DNA from: Brasilonema sennae CENA114
GTDB taxonomy: Bacteria; Cyanobacteriota; Cyanobacteriia; Cyanobacteriales; Nostocaceae
DNA length: 64,000 bases
Reading direction: 5' to 3'
Assembly: GCF_006968745.1 (NCBI RefSeq)
Contig: NZ_CP030118.1
Location: forward strand, 2,430,654 to 2,494,653
The notes beneath the pieces are model-generated. The model did no database searches, was not told the DNA's origin, and worked only from the letters and a program-made list of their open reading frames with translations. A program made the translations under genes and the position numbers. Each line of letters starts with the position of its first letter. Position 1 is the stretch's first letter. Shown one piece after another: positions 34,176 to 44,381 of the stretch.

Positions 34176-36837
34176 ATGAGCGCTTGGCATCTCAAATCGT
34201 GGGTTTTGCTGGGTAGTGCTTTGTGTGTACTCGGTTGTGCTCAACCAATCGCAGCACAAGTTGTTCCCGATAACACACTAAGCGCGGCAGAGCGAACGCA
34301 AGTCACAGGCAATCCCAACTTCCAGATAGACGGCGGGGGAAGGCGGGGTGCCAATCTGTTCCACAGCTTCCAATCATTTTCTGTACCGACGGGAGGTTCT
34401 GCCTTCTTCAACAATGCTGCCGATGTGCAGAACATCCTGACGCGAGTCACAGGTGGTTCGATTTCTAATATTGATGGATTAATCCGAACCAACGGCATCG
34501 CTAACCTGTTCTTGCTCAATCCGTCGGGAATTATCTTTGGTAAAAATGCCAGTTTGAATATCGGCGGTTCGTTTGTCGCCACAACGGCGAATGCCATACA
34601 GTTTGGTAATTTTGGATTTTTCAGTGCAACGAACCCAGAAGCACCCTCACCCTTGCTGACAATTAATCCAAATGCTTTGTTTTTCAATCAAATTGCGGCA
34701 GCACGAATTCAAAATAACTCAACTGCACCAGCAGGAACTACTCTGGCTGGCGCGGATGCATTTGGTTTACGTGTTCCAAATGGTCAGAGTTTGCTGCTAG
34801 TAGGCGGCGATATCAAAATGGATGGGGGTAAGTTGAATGCTTTTGGTGGACGAGTTGAGTTAGGAGGATTATCTGCTCCTGGGACGATAGGACTCAATGG
34901 TGATGGTAGCTTGAGTTTTCCTGTGGGAGTGCAGCGAGCGGATGTATCGCTGACGAATGGTGCGATCGTTGATGTTAGCTCAGGCGGTGGTGGTAGTATT
35001 GCAGTTAATGCCCGGAATTTAGAGATGACGGGAGAAAGTGTTCTTCAAGCTGGAATAGGGCGGGGTTTGGGGACAGTTGGGACTCAGGCGGGAGATATTT
35101 CGATTAATGCCACAGGAGCAATAAACCTTAACAAGCTTAGTCAAATTAATAATGACGTGCAATCAGGAGCAAATGGACAGGGAGGTGATGTCAGCATCAG
35201 TGCAAGCAGCTTGCGGCTTGAGGGTGGGGCACAGATAAATGCTATTACTTTCGGTGCGGGCAAAGGGGGGAATTTGAGCGTTGATGCCCAAGATGTGCAA
35301 ATCATTGGTAGAAGCGCTAATGGTCAGGATGGCAGTGGCTTGTTTGCTTCTACAACGCCAAACTCAACAGGGAATGCGGGTGATTTGACAATCAAAACCA
35401 ATACCTTGCTCGTGCGAGATGGGGCACAGGTAGGTACTGGTACTTTTGGTGCGGGCAAGGGGGGAAATTTGAGCGTTGATGCCCAAGATGTGCAAATCAT
35501 TGGCAGAAGCTCTAATGGTCGATTTGGCAGTGGCTTGTTTGCTTCTGCACAGCTAAACTCAACAGGGAATGTGGGTGATTTGACAATCAAAACCAATACC
35601 TTGCTCGTGCGAGATGGGGCAACGGATACAAACTGCCACTTTAGGTGCGGGCAAGGGGGGAAATTTGAGCGTTGATGCCCAAAATGTGCAAATCATCGGC
35701 AGAAGCCCTAATGGTCAAGTTGCCAGTGGCTTGTTTGCTTCTGCACAGCTAAACTCAACAGGGAATGCGGGTGATTTGACAATCAAAACCAATACCTTGC
35801 TCGTGCGAGATGGGGCACAGGTACAAACTGCCACTTTCGCTGCGGGCAAGGGGGGAAATTTAAGGGTTGATGCCCAAGATGTGCAAATCATTGGTACAAG
35901 CGCTGATGGTAGGGTTTCCACTGTTTTGGTTGCTGGCGCAGATTTTAACTCAACAGGGGATGCGGGTGATTTGACGGTGAAAACTAATACTTTGCTAGTG
36001 CGAGATAAGGCAGGAATCAGCGTGGAGAATCGCGGAAGAGGAACCGCAGGCAACATGACATTAAATGCTCGCTCTATCCGTTTAAACAACAATGCCTCAC
36101 TCAGCGCTAATACACGCAGCCCTAAAGTTGACCCTACTAGGGAACAGGCGACAATTAACATTAACTCACAAGATTTGATCATCACTCGCAATAGCAACAT
36201 CATCACCAACGCCACAGGAGAAAACGTTATCGGCGGCAACATCAATATTAATACCGATGTCCTGGTTGGTTTTCAAAATAGTGACATCAGCGCCAACTCG
36301 GATAACTTCCGGGGCGGAAATGTCAGAATCAATACTCAAGGTATCTTTGGCATTCAGTTTCGGGAGGTCGCTTCTCTTCAAACAAGTGATATCACCGCCA
36401 CCGGGGCTACTCGCGAGTTAAGCGGTAATGTGCAAATCACTAGACCCGATCTAGATCCCACTTCGGGATTAGTAGAATTACCAGTCAATGTCGTAGATCG
36501 TTCTGGCTTGATAGCTCAAGGTTGTCCGGCAGACCAAGGTAATTCCTTTGTAATCACCGGTCGCGGTGGCTTACCGCCCACTCCAGAACAACAATTAGAC
36601 GATGACGCCGAGTGGCAAGACCGCCGCCGCCTAACAGTGCAACAGCAGATTGGACAGACAAAACCCCATACTGAAATCACTACTCAGACTTTACCTACCA
36701 AATCCGACACTCCAATTATCGAAGCCACCGGATGGCAGATCACTCCCAATGGAGACATCTTCCTAGTTGCCTCTACATCTAACCCTGCGGTGCACAATCC
36801 GCGAAATCAGCCGGACACCTGCCAATCAAGGCAGTAA
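34176..36837 (+). pseudogene. Filamentous-hemagglutinin-type exoprotein, one frameshift
   Basis: This secreted exoprotein of the two-partner secretion type has a signal peptide (to about residue 28, ending AQPIAAQ). It is followed by the FHA N-terminal secretion domain, with NPNFQIDGG, NAADVQNILTRVTGG and ANLFLLNPSGIIFGKNASL. A right-handed beta-helix follows, with four ~64-residue repeats. The last part has RGGNVRINTQGIFGIQFR and the Cys-containing SGLIAQGCP end typical of cyanobacterial members. Near 35620 one extra base (GGGGCAACGGAT versus GGGGCACAGGT in other repeats) shifts the frame, so the coding parts are 34176-35675 and ~35625-36837. No TpsB partner is in the window. Confidence 0.88.
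35245..35960. repeat. Four ~192-bp tandem repeats in the exoprotein gene
   Basis: Copies begin with GGTGCGGGCAA near 35250, 35442, 35645 and 35838 and encode GGNLSVDAQDVQIIGRS followed by DLTIKTNTLLVRDGA. DNA identity between copies is very high, favouring slippage and recombination. Confidence 0.85.
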
Positions 36838-37189
36838 ACTGCATCAACTACCCAGACATGATATTACGCATTTGAATGCAACTTGGTATAAGGGGATGCG
36901 ATACGCCTTCAAGCGTCTGCGCGGAGTGCAGATCGCACTTTCACAAATTGGCAATTCCTCGCTTTAAAAGAATTACTGAATGAAAAATAGAGAAGAAACT
37001 TGACAGAATTTCTTAAGTTTGCAATACCCTCAATGAGCAAGTTTTTTGATGCTTATTGTTAAATAATATGATCTATTTTGCTAAATTAAGTTATTGGATA
37101 TTAGTATAATTTTGTCTAATAACAAATTAGGCAATTACGCGGTTTAGTTTTTGAACCTAACACTACTCATAATTCCCAGGACAGTAAAA
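36838..37189. other. 352-nt spacer
   Basis: No gene is seen; mostly AT-rich. GCGATACGCC...GTCTGCGCGGAG near 36897 is a trace of the palindromic repeat family. It presumably holds the promoter of the gene at 37190. Confidence 0.45.
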
Positions 37190-37504
37190 ATGAACCCAAA
37201 CAAAGTAAACTACAACGGCAGATTTGAAATAAATGACCTGATTGATGATGCCGTGAAGAATGCAGTTGAACGACGCAGCCAAGTTATAGATTCAGAAGAT
37301 GCTTTGTTGGTTTTGGCTGAAACAGAAGCACAAAGCATTCTAGGTGGTGCGGTGGCAGAACTTTCTAAATCTAGTATTTGTTTGCCAATTATAACTGGTA
37401 AGATAGCAGTTCCTCAACCAACTCCCAAACCTGTTTGTCCGCCGATTGTACTTGGGATAATGGTTGCTCCTGACTACCTAAAAGACTCAGCCTCAAAAGC
37501 ATAA
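37190..37504 (+). CDS. Small protein with possible double-glycine leader
   Basis: This 104-residue protein has an acidic/helical first half (residues 1-50) that ends LAETEAQSILGG, a double-Gly pattern like the leaders cut by peptidase-containing ABC exporters. The second half, from AVAELSK, is Pro-rich, hydrophobic and has two Cys (SSICLPIITG, KPVCPPIVLG). It may be a ribosomally made peptide precursor. No exporter or modifying enzyme is in the window. It is followed 41 nt later by the Cys-rich gene at 37546. Function and maturation are inferred only. Confidence 0.65.
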   Translation: MNPNKVNYNGRFEINDLIDDAVKNAVERRSQVIDSEDALLVLAETEAQSILGGAVAELSKSSICLPIITGKIAVPQPTPKPVCPPIVLGIMVAPDYLKDSASKA

Positions 37505-37545
37505 TCTTCGAGCCTTAACAAAGATACTCTTCGCTGGAGGTTCGA

Positions 37546-37986
37546 TTGATAGAAAACATTGCGACTGAGAATACTACACTTTGCCCCAGCGCTAGACCAG
37601 AATCAGGAGATAGTGTTGTCTTTGGTGTGGTCAGTGGGACGGTGGCACAACCCCGTATAGCTTATCTCAAGCAGCCGCAGCCTGTCACGGATGAACTAAT
37701 AGCAAAGTCTAGCCCTGCTACACCAGCAGAAATTTTTCGGACGGCAGGACGCTGTATAGAATCGGGCTGTATGCATTTTGACGGTAAAGATTGTCGTTTG
37801 GCACAGCGAATTGTAGAGAATTTATCTGTAGTGACTGAGGAACTTCCACCCTGTTCTATCCGGCGAAATTGTCGTTGGTGGCAGCAGGAAGGTAAGACAG
37901 CTTGTATGCGTTGTCCGCAAGTTGTTACAGATACCTACAACCCGTCTCAACTCATACGAGATGTGGCGAAACCGACTGCCCTTTAG
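37546..37986 (+). CDS. Conserved Cys-rich protein, TTG start
   Basis: This 146-residue cytoplasmic protein starts with TTG 37546, five nt after GGAGG. The second half has a set of cysteines in AGRCIESGCMHFDGKDCRL, PPCSIRRNCRWW and TACMRCPQV. They are well suited to an Fe-S cluster or zinc site (about eight Cys). I recall similar proteins annotated loosely as nitrogen-fixation related in cyanobacteria, but cannot confirm it. The neighbouring NifU-C gene at 38085 fits Fe-S biology. It ends before a strong bidirectional terminator. Confidence 0.75.
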   Translation: MIENIATENTTLCPSARPESGDSVVFGVVSGTVAQPRIAYLKQPQPVTDELIAKSSPATPAEIFRTAGRCIESGCMHFDGKDCRLAQRIVENLSVVTEELPPCSIRRNCRWWQQEGKTACMRCPQVVTDTYNPSQLIRDVAKPTAL

Positions 37987-38024
37987 GCAAAGCTTCCATC
38001 TGTAGTAAAGTCCTTTGACACTCG

Positions 38025-38057
38025 CTAAGCCCTATGTCCGAAGGACATAGGGCTTAG
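38025..38057. terminator. Perfect 15-bp bidirectional terminator
   Basis: CTAAGCCCTATGTCC (38025-38039), loop GAA, then the exact complement (38043-38057). It lies between convergent genes ending at 37986 (+) and 38085 (-). Confidence 0.8.
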
Positions 38058-38084
38058 AGTTGACGGCTAGTCATGATCAACTCG

Positions 38085-38567
38085 TCAACGTACAGCAAGC
38101 ACATTAACAATTTCTGGACAATACGACTTGATTGCCTGCTCAATTCCTTGAGATAAAGTCACAGTTGAAGTCGGACAATTACTACAAGCTCCAATTAATT
38201 TGACTTCAACTGTATCTGGTGGTTTAATATCCACTAATTCCACATCACCGTTATGACTTTTTAAACCAGGACGGACTTCATCAAGCGCTTGCTGAATACG
38301 TTGCGTTAGCGGTGGTATAGGAGGCTTTACAAGTTCGTGATAAAGCAGCACTCCATACACAACTTCGTCTTTAACAGCATTACGTAAAGCTGGCATGGAT
38401 TCTTGCTTCACAGTCTTAATTAAACGTGTCAATGCCTCTTTGTGTAATGCTTCAATGGCTCGTTTTAAACCTACGACGACACCTCTGTAAGTTTCATCCC
38501 ACTCAGAGATAATTGCCTCATAACGGCTGATTTCTTTGACTAATTCTTCAAGTGTGTCATCGGTCAT
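38085..38567 (-). CDS. NifU C-terminal (Nfu) domain protein
   Basis: This 160-residue protein has a helical N-terminal extension (residues 1-75) not found in minimal Nfu proteins, then an Nfu domain. The domain shows VRPGLKSHNGDVELVDI and LIGACSNCPTSTVTLSQGIE, whose CxxC binds an Fe-S cluster for delivery to apoproteins. The final IVNVLAVR is close to the usual Nfu end. Convergent to the Cys-rich gene, it suggests an Fe-S cluster-related neighbourhood (inferred). Confidence 0.88.
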   Translation of the reverse strand: MTDDTLEELVKEISRYEAIISEWDETYRGVVVGLKRAIEALHKEALTRLIKTVKQESMPALRNAVKDEVVYGVLLYHELVKPPIPPLTQRIQQALDEVRPGLKSHNGDVELVDIKPPDTVEVKLIGACSNCPTSTVTLSQGIEQAIKSYCPEIVNVLAVR

Positions 38568-39340
38568 TGTTCCATTGCCAAATAAATTCCTTCAGACATT
38601 ACTCAGGACTTAAAATGACTAAAAACTCATTTTGCTTTGAAGTCTTTGAGGATAAATTGAAAACTGCTGTCAAAAAACTTTTTGTTGCAATATCCCAATA
38701 GTAAACCCAAAATACTCTATTAATTGCTAGTTTATATTTTATTAGAAATGCTTGATATCAGGTTAAAGTTAATTAATATACTATTTTAATATGATTTTTT
38801 ATACTCTTAAAGTCTTTTCAAGAAGTGAAGAAATTATTTACTGATGCAGATTCATTACAATAAGATAAATAAACAAACATGTCTTAACTAACTTCTTACT
38901 CCTATAGGAATCCGGTTTGATTTGGTGAATCACTCGTAGAGACAGAGAACGCTTAACAGGGAAGAAGCAATAAAAGTATACCTCGGTTCATCAAAAATAA
39001 AATATGAGTCCTATATAGATAAATTTTGAGTATAAAATTTTTCTGTTATGTGATTATTTTTGATGTAATTTTTAAATTCATCAAATAACTTAAATCTATT
39101 GTCAAAATCTCATCATTTTTTCTAATTTTGTAGAGCGTAAAACAAAAAAAATACCTCAGAATTAATGCTAAATGTGAAGACACAGAAACAGCTAAGATAT
39201 CCACACGGTTTTCCTAAGTCTTACCCGTTTAAGTTACTGGCGAACATCAGGGCAAACCCACAAGACTGTCATTAGTCATTAGTCTTTTGTGGTTTAGTGG
39301 CTCATGACTAATGACAATCCTCACAATACGGTCTACAAGT
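38568..39340. other. 773-nt gap with a MITE and AT-rich DNA
   Basis: Apart from MITE copy D (38903-39015) no gene is seen. The DNA is AT-rich. Near 39259-39295 CACAAGACT / AGTCTTTTGTG forms a foldback with TCATTAGT repeats, which could end the SH3 gene's transcript. Confidence 0.5.
38903..39015 (+). repeat. MITE copy D (TATAGGA family)
   Basis: This 113-bp copy is in the same orientation as copy C: TATAGGAATCCGGTTTGATTT at the left, GAACGCTTAACAGG inside, and ATGAGTCCTATA at the right. Confidence 0.75.
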
Positions 39341-39829
39341 TTATTGAACTGATAAAATCTTTAGAAACTCAGTCGCCACCCAGCCCTCAGAAGCAACCCA
39401 TTGGTTAGATTTAACCTTAATCCAACGAAAACCGTTACTATCTTTACCTTCACCGTATACAGAGACTCTTGACCCATTGGGAATCTTACCAAGTTCACGA
39501 GCACTCGTGCCCGGTTGTTCCCGAACATTCAGACCACTCGAAGCATTGATAACAACCACGTCTGCAACAGAACCAGATGTTTCTGGTTGGATATTGACGT
39601 GGTTTTTAAAGACATACCAAGTGTCGAATTGAGAACATCCAGGATTTCCAAGTTTATCAAACAGAGTGACTCTATAGTGGTCTTTGTCTGCCTCTACTCT
39701 TTCTTTAACTCTAAAAGACCTGCCACTGCTGACATTAAACTTCTCACAAACTCCCAGATCACTTGAGTCCTTAAGACTCTGTTTGAAATTTGTTCCTTGT
39801 GAGTTTGTGACTTTCAATAGATCTGCCAT
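39341..39829 (-). CDS. SH3-domain (SH3b) protein
   Basis: This 162-residue protein has an N-terminal strand-rich part (FKQSLKDSSDLG, SGRSFRVKERVEADKDHYRV). It is followed by a bacterial SH3 domain, seen as LNVREQPGTSARELGKIPNG, then RVSVYGEGKDSNGFRWIKV. No signal peptide is seen, so a cytoplasmic location is likely unless another route is used. The N-terminal part may match cyanobacterial 'DUF' regions of surface or stress proteins, but I do not recognise it. The ligand is unknown. Confidence 0.75.
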   Translation of the reverse strand: MADLLKVTNSQGTNFKQSLKDSSDLGVCEKFNVSSGRSFRVKERVEADKDHYRVTLFDKLGNPGCSQFDTWYVFKNHVNIQPETSGSVADVVVINASSGLNVREQPGTSARELGKIPNGSRVSVYGEGKDSNGFRWIKVKSNQWVASEGWVATEFLKILSVQ

Positions 39830-39930
39830 TGACGTATCTCCTTGTTAGATTTTCAACACCAATTTAAATGTTAGTGCCTTTTACAGAATACCCACACTGA
39901 GAGTATGAAAAGTGCTTCCCCTACTTAGAC

Positions 39931-41135
39931 CAGGGCTGTTTCATCCCACAAGGTATAAGAGTTTGTCAATATCGTTGGATAGAAATCTGTAAGCGGAGGT
40001 GATGGAAGAATAACCATTTCGACGCAAAATATTCAGTGCGAGCGATCGCACAATTGAGAGATTCGCAGGAGCATTTCCCGTGCGTATAGTCGAGTTGTCT
40101 TCATCAAAAACTACATCCTTAAATGGCAGTCGCCTCAAGTCGGGGAACCCGCCCACAGCGCTGCCTCCCCAATGGAGGCGATTTTCAATTCCCCAATGTC
40201 CGCGAATCCCGCAGGCGAAATCAACTGCTGAACGTATAAGACTGCTTATATAATAAACAACTTGATGATACGGTTTGCCTGCACGAGTACCTAGTCTTTC
40301 AACCTTAATTAAAGACTTTAGCCCAGTCCATTGTTGATTAATGCCAGTTAAATCATTGAAAACTTCTGTGGTGCGTGTTGTAACTCGATTTCGAGTTCGT
40401 TCGCTTGCGATATAACGACTTGTCGGTCTGGTGTTAGCTGTGTTGCGTTGAATCTGACGATGCAAGTTTTGTTGATTGCCTTTGACTGCAATTACGTAGT
40501 CGTTACCGGTGTCAATAATTAATTTGCAAGTTTTTTTTGGCAATGTAGAGCGTCCAAGCTAAATACAGCACCTTCGATGTCTAATGCTGCAATCAGATTT
40601 TGAACGGTCGTAATTTCGCTACCTTGCTTATTTTCCAATTTGTCCATACTTAGAACTAGTCCTCTATGCTGTGCAAATACGGAGACAATGCTCACAAAGT
40701 TTTGATACTCACTTTTATAGTCTTGGACTGTCCCTTTAATACTTTTACCATCAATCCCACACCACTCTGATACCTGCAAATCAACGTAGTTTTGTGCCCA
40801 CTGATTGAAGGTCACGGCAAGTGTGTCAAAGTCTATTCCCATGAGTATGCGTCGGATTGTTGAGTATGAAGGAACACCGTGTTTTTGTATTTCAAACTTT
40901 TCAATCAATATCCGACGATGCCTTTTTACAAAATCCCCCCATGCACGATAGCCAACATACCCGCTCATAGTTCCCATAATTACAAACAACAATACTAACC
41001 ACAGTGGGTGTCTTCGACCGTCTTTTGTCCGAAAGTCTTTGACTTGCCGCAGTTGTTCAATCAGATTGGCATCCATTATTTTTCATCCCCTTGATGCTTG
41101 CAATTTTACATCTTTTAGAGGATGAAACAGCCCTG
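39931..41135 (-). mobile_element. ISAs1-family insertion sequence with TSD
   Basis: The 16-bp perfect inverted ends CAGGGCTGTTTCATCC (39931-39946) and GGATGAAACAGCCCTG (41120-41135) are flanked by a 10-bp direct duplication CTACTTAGAC (39921-39930 and 41136-41145). The element is 1205 bp with a transposase in two frames. The intact ends and TSD show a fairly recent insertion. Confidence 0.93.
39941..41076 (-). CDS. ISAs1 transposase, two overlapping frames
   Basis: This is a DDE transposase of the ISAs1 (H-repeat) family. The first frame (40519-41076, 185 residues) starts with LRQVKDFRTKDGRRHPLWLV and has the Asp region EWCGIDGKSIKG. The second (39941-40543) continues with LIIDTGNDYVIAVKGNQ and HWGIENRLHW. 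They join at an A8 run (plus-strand T8 at 40531-40538): a -1 shift after CAA-AAA-AAA gives QKKTCKLIIDTG, the family consensus. Either the ninth A was lost or the protein uses programmed slippage. A ~16-residue in-frame repeat insertion (GGSAVGGFPDLRRLP, about 40126-40170) sits beside the Glu region, so activity is doubtful. Confidence 0.88.
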
Positions 41136-41149
41136 CTACTTAGACGTAT

Positions 41150-41926
41150 TCAAAGGTACAATAGTTCCAGCGTCAGTGCGGAAAAATCTCCACACTCGTC
41201 ATAGTTGACAAGCAGTTGTTGCATCTCGGAGGCTTTCACTAACCAGTTAGCTGCCGTAAAGGAAGTGCCAACACTCACTTTGCCTGGACAACTGATAGAA
41301 ACGCCATCAGGCAAAAAGAAAGTTTTGTGTCCTTCCCCAACCCAGTGTAACTGAGTCGCGACAGGCTGAGAAATTTTGAAATCTGGAGTCATAGTCACAG
41401 CAGTTCCTTGCCAATTACCGCTGAAATCTCACTCTGGCAATTGATTGGTTTCATTTGACCAGTATTGACTAGGAAAGCCAGTACTATCTTCGCGAATATT
41501 TGCCGTTCTGAACAAACAACCACTATCATCATAAACGATACCTACACTATGTCTTAATTCCTGGTATTTAAAAAATAGTTCAACGGCAAAATATGAATCT
41601 GGTTTCAACTTAGTTGAAACCCAAGCAGCATGACCTGATTCAAAGAAATTTGCCCTCATTGATTCAATTTCTGGAATAAAAACTCCATTAGATAAGCTAT
41701 TCGAGAGTTGATTATATTCCCAACTTTGTTCTACTCTTCTGCGATCACTGTATGCGTAGTGATTCTTTTGAACGATTTCGGTTTCATTTGAATTACTCCG
41801 AAAGCTTCTGAGACTTTGAAACGATTCTGCCACCTCACCTTGGGGAGAGTATTTTGTCCAAATTCCATGCCAGTCACCCAAATGGTTAGTCGTGAAATTT
41901 TTCCAATTTTGATCTTTTAAATTCAT
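41150..41926 (-). pseudogene. DUF3598 protein with one in-frame TGA
   Basis: The reading frame would give about 258 residues, the usual DUF3598 length. The first part is WKNFTTNHLGDWHGIWTKYSP with later SGHAAWVSTKLKPDSYFAVE. TGA at 41429-41431 follows NETNQLPE. The same frame then continues DFSGNWQGTAVTMTPDFKIS to the normal end at 41150. DUF3598 proteins have a lipocalin-like calycin fold and unknown function. A single nonsense change or TGA readthrough explains it; a sequencing error cannot be excluded. Confidence 0.8.
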
Positions 41927-41996
41927 AAAATATAAGTTCTTTGCGTTTATGGTAGTGTAACACTCAATTGTTTAGCTATTAGCCGTTAGATCTAAA

Positions 41997-42467
41997 ATGC
42001 TCACAATCATTGGTTGCGGTAATCTCAATCGTAGTGATGACGCTGTAGGCGTACTCATTGCCCAACGCTTACAGCAATACCTTGCTCAATATCCTCTTCC
42101 TGATGTGCAAGTTTATGACTGTGGTACTGCAGGGATGGAAGTCATGTTTCAGGCAAGAGGTAGCAAAAAGTTAATTATTATTGATGCCAGTTCAACTGAT
42201 TCTGAACCAGGGGCTATATTTAAAGTTCCTGGAAAAGAACTTGAAGCTTTGCCAGAACCCAGTTATAATTTGCATGATTTTCGCTGGGATCATGCTTTAG
42301 CCGCAGGTAGGAAAATCTTTAAAGAAGACTTTCCCGAAGAGGTGACTGTTTACTTAATTGAAGCCGAAAATTTTGATTTTGGACTAGAATTAAGTTCTGT
42401 TGTTCAACACTCTGCTGATTTAGTTTTTGAAGAAATAACTGCGATTATTAAACAGAGTAAAGAGTAA
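41997..42467 (+). CDS. Hydrogenase maturation protease (HupW/HoxW type)
   Basis: This 156-residue endopeptidase of family M52 trims the C-terminus of the NiFe-hydrogenase large subunit. MLTIIGCGNLNRSDDAVGVL contains the N-terminal GxGNxLxxDDxxG-like motif with its Ni-sensing acidic residue. DCGTAGMEVMF and LIIIDASSTDSEPG (second Asp) follow, and LHDFRWDHALAAG holds the His region. The HDFRWDHA form suggests the uptake-hydrogenase protease HupW, but hydrogenase genes are not in the window. It is divergent from the DUF3598 gene. Confidence 0.88.
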   Translation: MLTIIGCGNLNRSDDAVGVLIAQRLQQYLAQYPLPDVQVYDCGTAGMEVMFQARGSKKLIIIDASSTDSEPGAIFKVPGKELEALPEPSYNLHDFRWDHALAAGRKIFKEDFPEEVTVYLIEAENFDFGLELSSVVQHSADLVFEEITAIIKQSKE

Positions 42468-42590
42468 TTACTGGTAGTGCGATTTTCAAAAAGTTTAGGA
42501 AGTTTTTCATACATTTATGTGAGAAGATTAGACTAAAAGAAGTTTCAAGTTTTGAAGTCCTTCACTAGATTGAGAATTTGGGAGGGGGAA

Positions 42591-44060
42591 TTGACTGACG
42601 TCGTTGTGGGCTTAGATCTGGGTACAGGAGGAGTGCGGGCGATCGCAGTAGACCTACTACAAGGGCAAGTTATCGCAAAAGAAACCAGAAGCTATCCCCT
42701 GTTAATCCCACAGCCCGGTTGGACGGAACAGAACCCATCAGATTGGGTCGAGGCGAGTCTGGATGCCCTGTTCGATGTTGCTCAACAGCTAGATGGACAC
42801 CGAGCGATTGCTCTGGGTTTGTCAGGACAAATGCATGGTATGGTTCCTCTGGATGCAGAGGGTAAAGTCATTAGACCAGCAATTTTGTGGAATGATCAGC
42901 GCACTGGTAAAGCCGTTGATGCGATTGAAGCCACCATTCCCCCTCAGGAGTTGATCCAGCGTACTGGAAATCCGGCGATTACAGGATTTCAGCTTCCCAA
43001 GCTTGTGTGGTTGCGGACTGAAGAACCACAAGCATATGCTCGGCTTTGGCAGATTCTTTTACCAAAAGATTATTTAGGATATGTGCTAACTGGTGAGTCA
43101 GTGACAGAACCATCCGATGCGTCCGGTGTTGGGTGTCTGAATCTGGCGACTCGGCAATGGGATACGGATATTCTCAATGCTCTCAATCTCAACCCAGCGT
43201 TGTTTCCCCCAGTAATCGAGTCTACGGCGATCGCCGGACGGCTAAAATCAGAAATAGCCACCCGCGTGGGACTACCAGCCGGATTACCTGTGGTTGCAGG
43301 CGGAGGCGACAATGCAGCAGCGGCGATCGGTCTGGGTATCTCATCAAGCAACCTGAACCGGGGCAGTCTGAGTATTGGCACGTCGGGAGTTATCTTTGCA
43401 CCGTGCCAGCGCCCAATTCCCGATCCAGAAGGTCGGGTGCATTTGTTCTGTCATGTGGATGGTGGCTATCATCAGCTGGGAGTGACGCTGGGGGCTGGTG
43501 GTTCTCTGCGTTGGTATCGGGATACGTTTGCACCGAATGTTCCCTATACTGATCTGATGGATATGGCAGAGCGATCATTGCCCGGTGCTCGTGGTGTTCT
43601 ATTTCTGCCCCATCTTTCAGGAGAGCGTAGTCCCCATCTCGATCCAGATACTCGCGGTGCTTGGGTGAATCTGTCATTGGCTCATACGCAGCCAGATATT
43701 ATTCGTGCTGTTCTTGAGGGCGTGGCATTTAGCTTGCGGGAAGCATTGGAAGTTATCAGCGCGATCGCTCCCGTTCATCAACTCTTGGCAACAGGTGGAG
43801 GTGCGCGATCCAACATCTGGTTACGAATTTTAGCAGATATTTTGCAAACAGAACTCATTGCTCCCAAAGCTGAAGAAGGAGCAGCTTACGGAGCAGCGAT
43901 TTTGGCAATGGTGGGGGTTGGTGCATACCCCAATTTAGAAGCTGCATTTAAGATTCTGCCGCAGGATGCGAGTGTGGTACAGCCGCAAGTAAATGCTGTG
44001 TATGAAGCAGGTTTTAAGCGATATAAGTTATTGTACGATGCCCTTAAAGCCGTTCGTTGA
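42591..44060 (+). CDS. xylB: Xylulokinase
   Basis: This FGGY-family sugar kinase phosphorylates D-xylulose to xylulose-5-phosphate. Motifs: [18 protein letters not shown] at the start, [66 protein letters not shown] and [18 protein letters not shown] 42591 follows GGGAGGGGG at a good distance, so I prefer it to TTG 42552; the protein has about 489 residues. An SDR and a sugar-binding-protein remnant 4-5 kb downstream may be parts of the same former polyol pathway (inferred). Confidence 0.93.
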   Translation: MTDVVVGLDLGTGGVRAIAVDLLQGQVIAKETRSYPLLIPQPGWTEQNPSDWVEASLDALFDVAQQLDGHRAIALGLSGQMHGMVPLDAEGKVIRPAILWNDQRTGKAVDAIEATIPPQELIQRTGNPAITGFQLPKLVWLRTEEPQAYARLWQILLPKDYLGYVLTGESVTEPSDASGVGCLNLATRQWDTDILNALNLNPALFPPVIESTAIAGRLKSEIATRVGLPAGLPVVAGGGDNAAAAIGLGISSSNLNRGSLSIGTSGVIFAPCQRPIPDPEGRVHLFCHVDGGYHQLGVTLGAGGSLRWYRDTFAPNVPYTDLMDMAERSLPGARGVLFLPHLSGERSPHLDPDTRGAWVNLSLAHTQPDIIRAVLEGVAFSLREALEVISAIAPVHQLLATGGGARSNIWLRILADILQTELIAPKAEEGAAYGAAILAMVGVGAYPNLEAAFKILPQDASVVQPQVNAVYEAGFKRYKLLYDALKAVR

Positions 44061-44096
44061 CAAAACACCATCGCCTACAATACTTCAACATCAAAA

Positions 44097-44177
44097 TTAG
44101 AGTAAATCTTCCTCAGTTAGCTGGGCTATTTTCATCAAAGCTCTCAAGGTTCCGACTTTCAAATCTTGATTTCGATT
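44097..44177 (-). pseudogene. C-terminal stump of hicA
   Basis: Twenty-six codons, NRNQDLKVGTLRALMKIAQL then TEEDLL and stop, match the HicA toxin C-terminus. They begin directly after the hicB stop (44178). The catalytic His part is missing, so the toxin is gone. Confidence 0.7.
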
Positions 44178-44381
44178 TCATATAGCAATTTCGACAACTT
44201 GATCTGTTGACTCAATTGCATAATGACTGTTAGCAACATCGAGCCAACCTTCAATAGCGTCCTTTAAATTAGCCATCACCTCCTCCATCGTATCTCCTTC
44301 AGTAATACAACCGGGAAGTGCGGGAACCTCTGCCCAATAGCCCCCTTCTTCTGCTGGATGAATGATTGTTTTGATTTTCAT
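44178..44381 (-). CDS. hicB: HicB-like antitoxin
   Basis: This 67-residue protein of the HicB family has MKIKTIIHPAEEGGYWAEVP, then LPGCITEGDTMEEVMANLKDAIEGWL. It is the short partial-RNase H fold without a C-terminal DNA-binding domain. HicB normally neutralises HicA, an mRNA interferase. Here only a HicA stump follows, so it is an orphan antitoxin, possibly protecting against related toxins elsewhere (inferred). Confidence 0.88.
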   Translation of the reverse strand: MKIKTIIHPAEEGGYWAEVPALPGCITEGDTMEEVMANLKDAIEGWLDVANSHYAIESTDQVVEIAI

